A stretch of 64,000 bases of DNA from Alphaproteobacteria bacterium (GTDB lineage: Bacteria > Pseudomonadota > Alphaproteobacteria > TMED109): assembly GCA_030828505.1 (NCBI GenBank), contig JAURCJ010000006.1, positions 1-64,000 on the forward strand, given 5' to 3'. Of the stretch, positions 61,712 to 64,000 are shown piece after piece. Under the pieces are notes generated by a model, which saw only the letters and a list, made by a program, of their open reading frames with translations, was not told the origin of the DNA and did no database searches. A program made the translations under genes and the position numbers. The stretch's first letter is position 1. Every line of letters starts with the position of its first letter.

Positions 61712-62623
61712 TTAATTTTTTTCTAAATAACTTGGCATATCACCTGCTACTGTAGTTCTATGCATAATTCTCCTATACTTAGACTCATCATATCCGGTAC
61801 CTTTATGCAATACTCTTCTATTATCCCATAAGACTAACTCTCCAGTTTTCCATTTATGTTCAGCTATTTCACCAGACTCTATAATCCAATCATTAATTTC
61901 CTTTATTAATTCTCTACTCTCTTCTATATCCCAACCAATAATATGACTACAGTGACTTCCTGCAAAAAAAGCAGCTCTTTTTGTATAAGGATGAATTCTT
62001 ATTAATTTTTGTTTTACAAAAGGCATATCCTTTTTAAATTTTTCGTCAAATATATCTCCTGTATTATTTTTTCTGGAATAAACTATAGAATGTTCACATA
62101 TACAATCATTAAGATCACTTAAGGAATATTTTCTTGGTTTATCTTCCCAAGTTTCTAAAGCATGTCTTGCATCTATAAAATCAGTGCCTCCGCCATATTC
62201 AGGAACTTCTCTTCCACTCAATATAGATATTTTTGATGGAATCTCTTTAAACGAAGAATCAGTATGCCAATAATTATTTCCACGATCAAAAATTACTTTT
62301 GAATTATCAATAGGCAACATCTTATCATTTAAATCAACATTTGAAATCCTACTTATTTCAGGTCTTATTGGCGTAGTACTATTTGCCAAATTATAATCTG
62401 GCGCTTTAGTTTTTGTTCCAATTGATACCTCTAATTTGCCAAAACGTTCTGAAAATGCAATTTGATCATCATCATTAATAAATTGAGAGTCTATTGAAAC
62501 GACTCCATATGTCTCAACAATATTTTTTACCTTTATAAAATCTGTATCAGATAATTTTTTTATATCTATATTTGATATATTTGCGTAAAAATCTTGTTGC
62601 TCAAATTTTATTTTTACATCCAT
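61712..62623 (-). CDS. TauD/TfdA-family Fe(II)/2-oxoglutarate dioxygenase
   Basis: This 303-residue enzyme has the iron-binding HxD motif in YWHTDSSF, the distal His in RVLHKGTGYD and the 2-oxoglutarate-binding Arg in RRIMHRTT. TGELVLWDNRRVLHKG is a typical TauD/TfdA end motif. Substrates in this family range from taurine and alkylsulfates to 2,4-D and small carboxylates; the sequence does not decide. It is encoded on the same strand as a Cache-domain protein upstream. Confidence 0.87.
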   Translation of the reverse strand: MDVKIKFEQQDFYANISNIDIKKLSDTDFIKVKNIVETYGVVSIDSQFINDDDQIAFSERFGKLEVSIGTKTKAPDYNLANSTTPIRPEISRISNVDLNDKMLPIDNSKVIFDRGNNYWHTDSSFKEIPSKISILSGREVPEYGGGTDFIDARHALETWEDKPRKYSLSDLNDCICEHSIVYSRKNNTGDIFDEKFKKDMPFVKQKLIRIHPYTKRAAFFAGSHCSHIIGWDIEESRELIKEINDWIIESGEIAEHKWKTGELVLWDNRRVLHKGTGYDESKYRRIMHRTTVAGDMPSYLEKN

Positions 62624-62713
62624 TACCTATCCCCTATAAATAATATTAATAATCAAATAGGCAAAATTCAAGCATAAAGTATATTTAACAATCAAAGATT
62701 ATTTTTTATAAAT

Positions 62714-63178
62714 TTATTGAGAATAATAACCTACAACACAAATTAGATCTACTACTCTGGTTACTAATTGTGTTTTTATATACTCTTTTTCATCATCAGT
62801 AGTTAACCTAGCTATAACAAAATCTATTGTATTTACTTCATTATACTTTGCAATTTTTATAAGTTCTTTACCAACATCTTTACCGGAAGAGTCTTTGAAA
62901 TTAGTTATATTTAAACCTACACTTGTAGGATGACCTAATAATATACCATTATCTTTCAAACAAAAAGGATATAAATCTTTAGGATGTAGACCTCCTTCAC
63001 CAGAAGTAATCAAATCTAAACCTCTATTTCTATCTTCTTGTACAAGTGAAATCGCTCTATCTAATAATGCTAAAGCTTCATCCTTGGTGCCAAATTCCTC
63101 TGCTATAATATTTTTAGATAAAAATAGTGATAATATTAATATTGCAGTATATTTAATAATTATTCTTAATAAGTTCAT
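62714..63178 (-). CDS. secreted single Cache-domain (sensor-like) protein
   Basis: This protein of about 154 residues has a signal peptide (AILILSLFLSKNIIAEE) and one Cache-type ligand-binding domain. The recognisable pattern is HPKDLYPFCLKDNGILLGHPTSVGLNI, KDSSGKDVGKELIKIA and a terminal VDLICVVGYYSQ. I choose the ATG at 63178 because GGAG lies 6 nt upstream; the ORF track start is 63190. It has no kinase or chemoreceptor part, so it is a free periplasmic protein. The ligand is unknown. Confidence 0.8.
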   Translation of the reverse strand: MNLLRIIIKYTAILILSLFLSKNIIAEEFGTKDEALALLDRAISLVQEDRNRGLDLITSGEGGLHPKDLYPFCLKDNGILLGHPTSVGLNITNFKDSSGKDVGKELIKIAKYNEVNTIDFVIARLTTDDEKEYIKTQLVTRVVDLICVVGYYSQ

Positions 63179-63333
63179 AATTAACTCCATATAAATAAAA
63201 TAATATTTTTATATAAATACTATTTGAAGTCAACATTAAAAACATGGTGTATTTAAAGTTAAATAATTTATATTTTTGTCTAAATTATTAAATAACCTAT
63301 AATAAATTAGATATATATATAAAGGAATATGTT

Positions 63334-64000
63334 ATGAAATTTGTTGCAGCTGTTGTTCAAGATAGTCCTGTTGTTTTTGATTTGGACGCTACAATTGATA
63401 AAGTAGAAAAAATAACTAACGAAGCAAAGAAAAAAAATGCAGAGCTAATCGTATTTCCTGAAGCTTTTGTTTCTGCCTACCCTAAAGGATTAGATTTTGG
63501 TGCAAGAATTGGTATGAGATCAGATGAAGGAAGGGTTATGTATTCTAAATATTATAATTCAGCAATAGATTTTGAAAGCAAACAATTTAAAAAATTATGC
63601 AATATTGCAAAAAAATATAAAATTTTAACCAGTATAGGTGTCATAGAAAAAGATAATGGAACGCTATATTGTACAGCTTTAATTATATCTAAGGATGGTG
63701 CATTACTAGGCAAGCATAGAAAAATTATGCCTACTGCAATGGAAAGATTAATATGGGGTTTCGGAGATGGTTCAACTCTCCCTGTAATAGATACAAGTAT
63801 TGGTAAAATTGGATCTGTTATTTGCTGGGAAAATTATATGCCACTCATGAGAATGGCAATGTATTCTAAAGGTATACAATTATACTGTGCCCCTACTGCA
63901 GATGATAGAGATACTTGGATTTCTTCAATGATACATACTGCTTTAGAAGGAAGATGTTTTGTATTTTCATCTTGTCAATATTTATTAAGAGCAGATTGTC
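63334..64000 (+). CDS. nitrilase (carbon-nitrogen hydrolase), 3' end beyond window
   Basis: This open frame runs off the window after about 222 residues, so it is not in the ORF track. It starts at an ATG with AGGA upstream. All three catalytic regions are present: Glu in FPEAFVSAYP, Lys in GKHRKIMPT, and Cys in VICWENYMPL. PTADDRDTW and HTALEGRCFVFSS follow. The pattern matches aliphatic/aryl-aliphatic nitrilases that convert nitriles to acids and ammonia. It contrasts with the Cys-less amidase-like protein at 12974-14044. Confidence 0.9.
   Translation, partial: MKFVAAVVQDSPVVFDLDATIDKVEKITNEAKKKNAELIVFPEAFVSAYPKGLDFGARIGMRSDEGRVMYSKYYNSAIDFESKQFKKLCNIAKKYKILTSIGVIEKDNGTLYCTALIISKDGALLGKHRKIMPTAMERLIWGFGDGSTLPVIDTSIGKIGSVICWENYMPLMRMAMYSKGIQLYCAPTADDRDTWISSMIHTALEGRCFVFSSCQYLLRADC

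Noticed and set aside
1-64000. CRISPR array, prophage or insertion sequence
   Set aside because: No regularly spaced repeats, transposase, integrase or phage structural genes are seen; the tRNA genes show no flanking attachment repeats.

Overview
The window is AT-rich (by eye about 30% G+C) and tightly packed. Neighbouring genes share start/stop bases (TAATG), and convergent genes meet with no gap or overlap by 4-11 bp. Gene content points to a streamlined, probably marine alphaproteobacterium: the recG / sdhE / mfd neighbourhood with a DUF502 gene, several CoA-pathway genes, TauD-, cupin- and NIPSNAP-type accessory genes, and aerobic benzoyl-CoA degradation. The sequence alone does not give a precise lineage; SAR11-, HIMB59- or AEGEAN-169-like groups are possible. 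I see no phage, IS element, plasmid or CRISPR features.

Layout. 1-4.7 kb: tRNA-Glu and a five-gene branched-chain-amino-acid-type (Liv) ABC importer that converges directly on the next cluster. 4.7-11.5 kb: an aerobic benzoate (box) cluster. boxC-boxB and boxR are on the minus strand; a flavodoxin, benzoate-CoA ligase and alpha/beta hydrolase are on the plus strand. Two matching TGCA-N6-TGCA operators sit at the boxC promoter and at the boxR/flavodoxin divergent promoter. 11.5-16 kb: a TrpB2-like PLP enzyme paired with an amidase-like protein whose catalytic Cys is Ala, a tartrate/D-malate-type dehydrogenase and an SDR. 16-17.9 kb: an Lpp-like lipoprotein ending in Arg-Lys beside an L,D-transpeptidase, then apt. 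17.9-22.4 kb: a GldA/F/G-like ABC cluster with a DUF4340 protein. 22.6-29.8 kb: a redoxin, a ferredoxin-reductase-like protein, a pimeloyl-CoA-dehydrogenase-like pair, an OmpR-type two-component system and an SDR. 29.9-40 kb: DsbA-like oxidoreductase, mfd, sdhE, recG, DUF502, a haloacetate-dehalogenase-like enzyme and small accessory genes. 40.3-53 kb: tRNA-Leu, then a formate/molybdopterin island (mobA, fdhD, oxalate/formate-type MFS carrier, two-subunit NAD formate dehydrogenase, mobB, moeA, a TusA-like protein, purU), interrupted by a PQQ-type dehydrogenase with a cytochrome c. 53-57.8 kb: a kynurenine-formamidase-like hydrolase and a complete nickel-pincer set, larC-larE-larB-larA. 57.8-64 kb: accessory genes including a decayed paralogue of a small DNA-binding-like protein, a DMT permease, cupin, TauD dioxygenase, a Cache-domain protein and a nitrilase cut off by the window end.

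How the genes may work together. BoxC releases formate, PurU releases formate, and a kynurenine-formamidase-like hydrolase would release formate. The same window encodes the formate dehydrogenase, its sulfuration and molybdopterin-nucleotide factors, and a possible formate/oxalate carrier. A formate-collecting, NADH-producing economy is therefore a reasonable inference. The most unusual items are the box cluster with a flavodoxin and no BoxA, the Cys-less amidase beside TrpB2, the lipoprotein/L,D-transpeptidase pair, an mfd gene that seems to start at ATT, and a pseudogene whose intact paralogue lies 2.8 kb away.
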